Positions 63,722-64,000 of a stretch of 64,000 nucleotides of DNA are shown piece after piece. The notes beneath the pieces are model-generated. The model made no database searches. It was not told the origin of the DNA and was given only the letters and a program-made list of their open reading frames with translations. Within the stretch, counting starts at the first letter, position 1, and every line of letters begins with the position of its first letter. The position numbers and the translations under genes were made by a program. Source of the DNA: Litchfieldia sinesaloumensis (GTDB lineage Bacteria > Bacillota > Bacilli > Bacillales > Bacillaceae_L); assembly GCF_900156865.1 (NCBI RefSeq), contig NZ_LT732529.1:504928-568927 (forward strand), written 5' to 3'.

Positions 63722-64000
63722 ATGATCAACACATTTATTAGAGAAAACCGATGGGCAGCAGCTATTTTAACAGTTTTACGTGTATACCTTGGTTGGACTT
63801 GGATGACAGCTGGATGGGGCAAAATCACAGGTGGATTTGATGCAGGTGGCTTCCTTGGGAATGTTGTAGCAAACCCTGTACTAGATAAAGCAACAGGCAC
63901 TGCACTTTATCCAACATACACTGCTTTCGTTGAAGGCTTTGCCGTTCCAAACGTAGAACTTATCAACATTATGATTCCTTGGGGAGAATTCCTTGTAGGA
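63722..64000 (+). CDS. DoxX family membrane protein (cut by window end)
   Basis: The first 93 residues are present: an N-terminal cytoplasmic segment, a membrane helix (AAILTVLRVYLGWTWMTAGW) with the DoxX-type GKITGGFDAGGFLG following, then a loop and the start of another helix (LINIMIPWGEFLVG). DoxX proteins are four-helix membrane proteins linked to quinone-related or thiol redox functions. GGAGAGGG precedes the ATG. Two redox-regulator-type palindromes at the promoter suggest control by NADH/NAD+ or oxygen. Confidence 0.85.
   Translation, partial: MINTFIRENRWAAAILTVLRVYLGWTWMTAGWGKITGGFDAGGFLGNVVANPVLDKATGTALYPTYTAFVEGFAVPNVELINIMIPWGEFLVG

Overview
The window looks like chromosomal DNA of an endospore-forming, flagellated member of the Bacillaceae (Bacillus sensu lato). 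The DNA is AT-rich with strong AGGAGG-type ribosome binding sites and frequent TTG/GTG starts. It carries a small acid-soluble spore protein, a GerPA-like protein, a probable coat protein and a SleB-type hydrolase, and many genes recall Bacillus subtilis genes: motA, motB, clpE, ykvI, ykvS, ykvT, ykpA, mhqR, rarD, ampS and the ysfBCD-like glycolate genes. Species cannot be named from the sequence. No tRNA, rRNA, insertion sequence, prophage or CRISPR array was seen.

Layout. 0-8 kb: end of an unknown gene, sensor kinase, 5'-nucleotidase-type phosphatase, motA-motB behind a sigma-D-type promoter, M3 oligopeptidase, methionine aminopeptidase. 8-13.5 kb: a Bacillaceae-type intergenic repeat, acetyltransferase, drug/metabolite exporter, clpE with three CtsR operators, ykvI. 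13.5-18.7 kb: a PucR-type regulator divergent from two membrane proteins (one DUF5058) and an AbgB-like M20 amidohydrolase, probably one uptake/hydrolysis unit. 18.8-29.1 kb: housekeeping genes, with mhqR behind an MhqR-type palindrome, ribA, ykvT and the ABC-F gene ykpA. 29.1-33 kb: spore-related small genes, a 53-bp repeat array, a CobW GTPase and a diguanylate cyclase. 33-38.5 kb: nadC with a TAXI-TRAP transporter, then ampS. 39-46.2 kb: cutC and a second-type AddAB-like helicase-nuclease pair. 46.2-46.8 kb: a strict 52-bp hairpin array. 47-53.6 kb: oxidoreductase, YdcF, glycolate oxidase genes with their CdaR-type regulator, mnmH. 53.8-59.6 kb: an acidic exported protein, several unrecognised small membrane proteins, an Eis-like acetyltransferase, a uracil-DNA-glycosylase-like protein and a zinc-independent MDR dehydrogenase. 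59.8-60.2 kb: a second 53-bp array. 60.2-64 kb: P1 peptidase plus class I glutamine-amidotransferase-like hydrolase, GyrI-like protein, ADP-ribosylglycohydrolase, and the start of a DoxX gene behind two TGTGAA-N4-TTCACA palindromes.

The least explained signals are three intergenic tandem arrays with periods of 52, 53 and 53 bp, about five turns of B-DNA, each containing inverted-repeat arms; two share one repeat family and the third has perfect 10-bp stems. The AddAB-like pair directly upstream of the 52-bp array is the most interesting protein module. It keeps an AddB-type four-cysteine Fe-S pattern but shows no Walker A at the B-subunit N terminus. All functional statements are from reading the sequence and recalled family knowledge; no database search was run.
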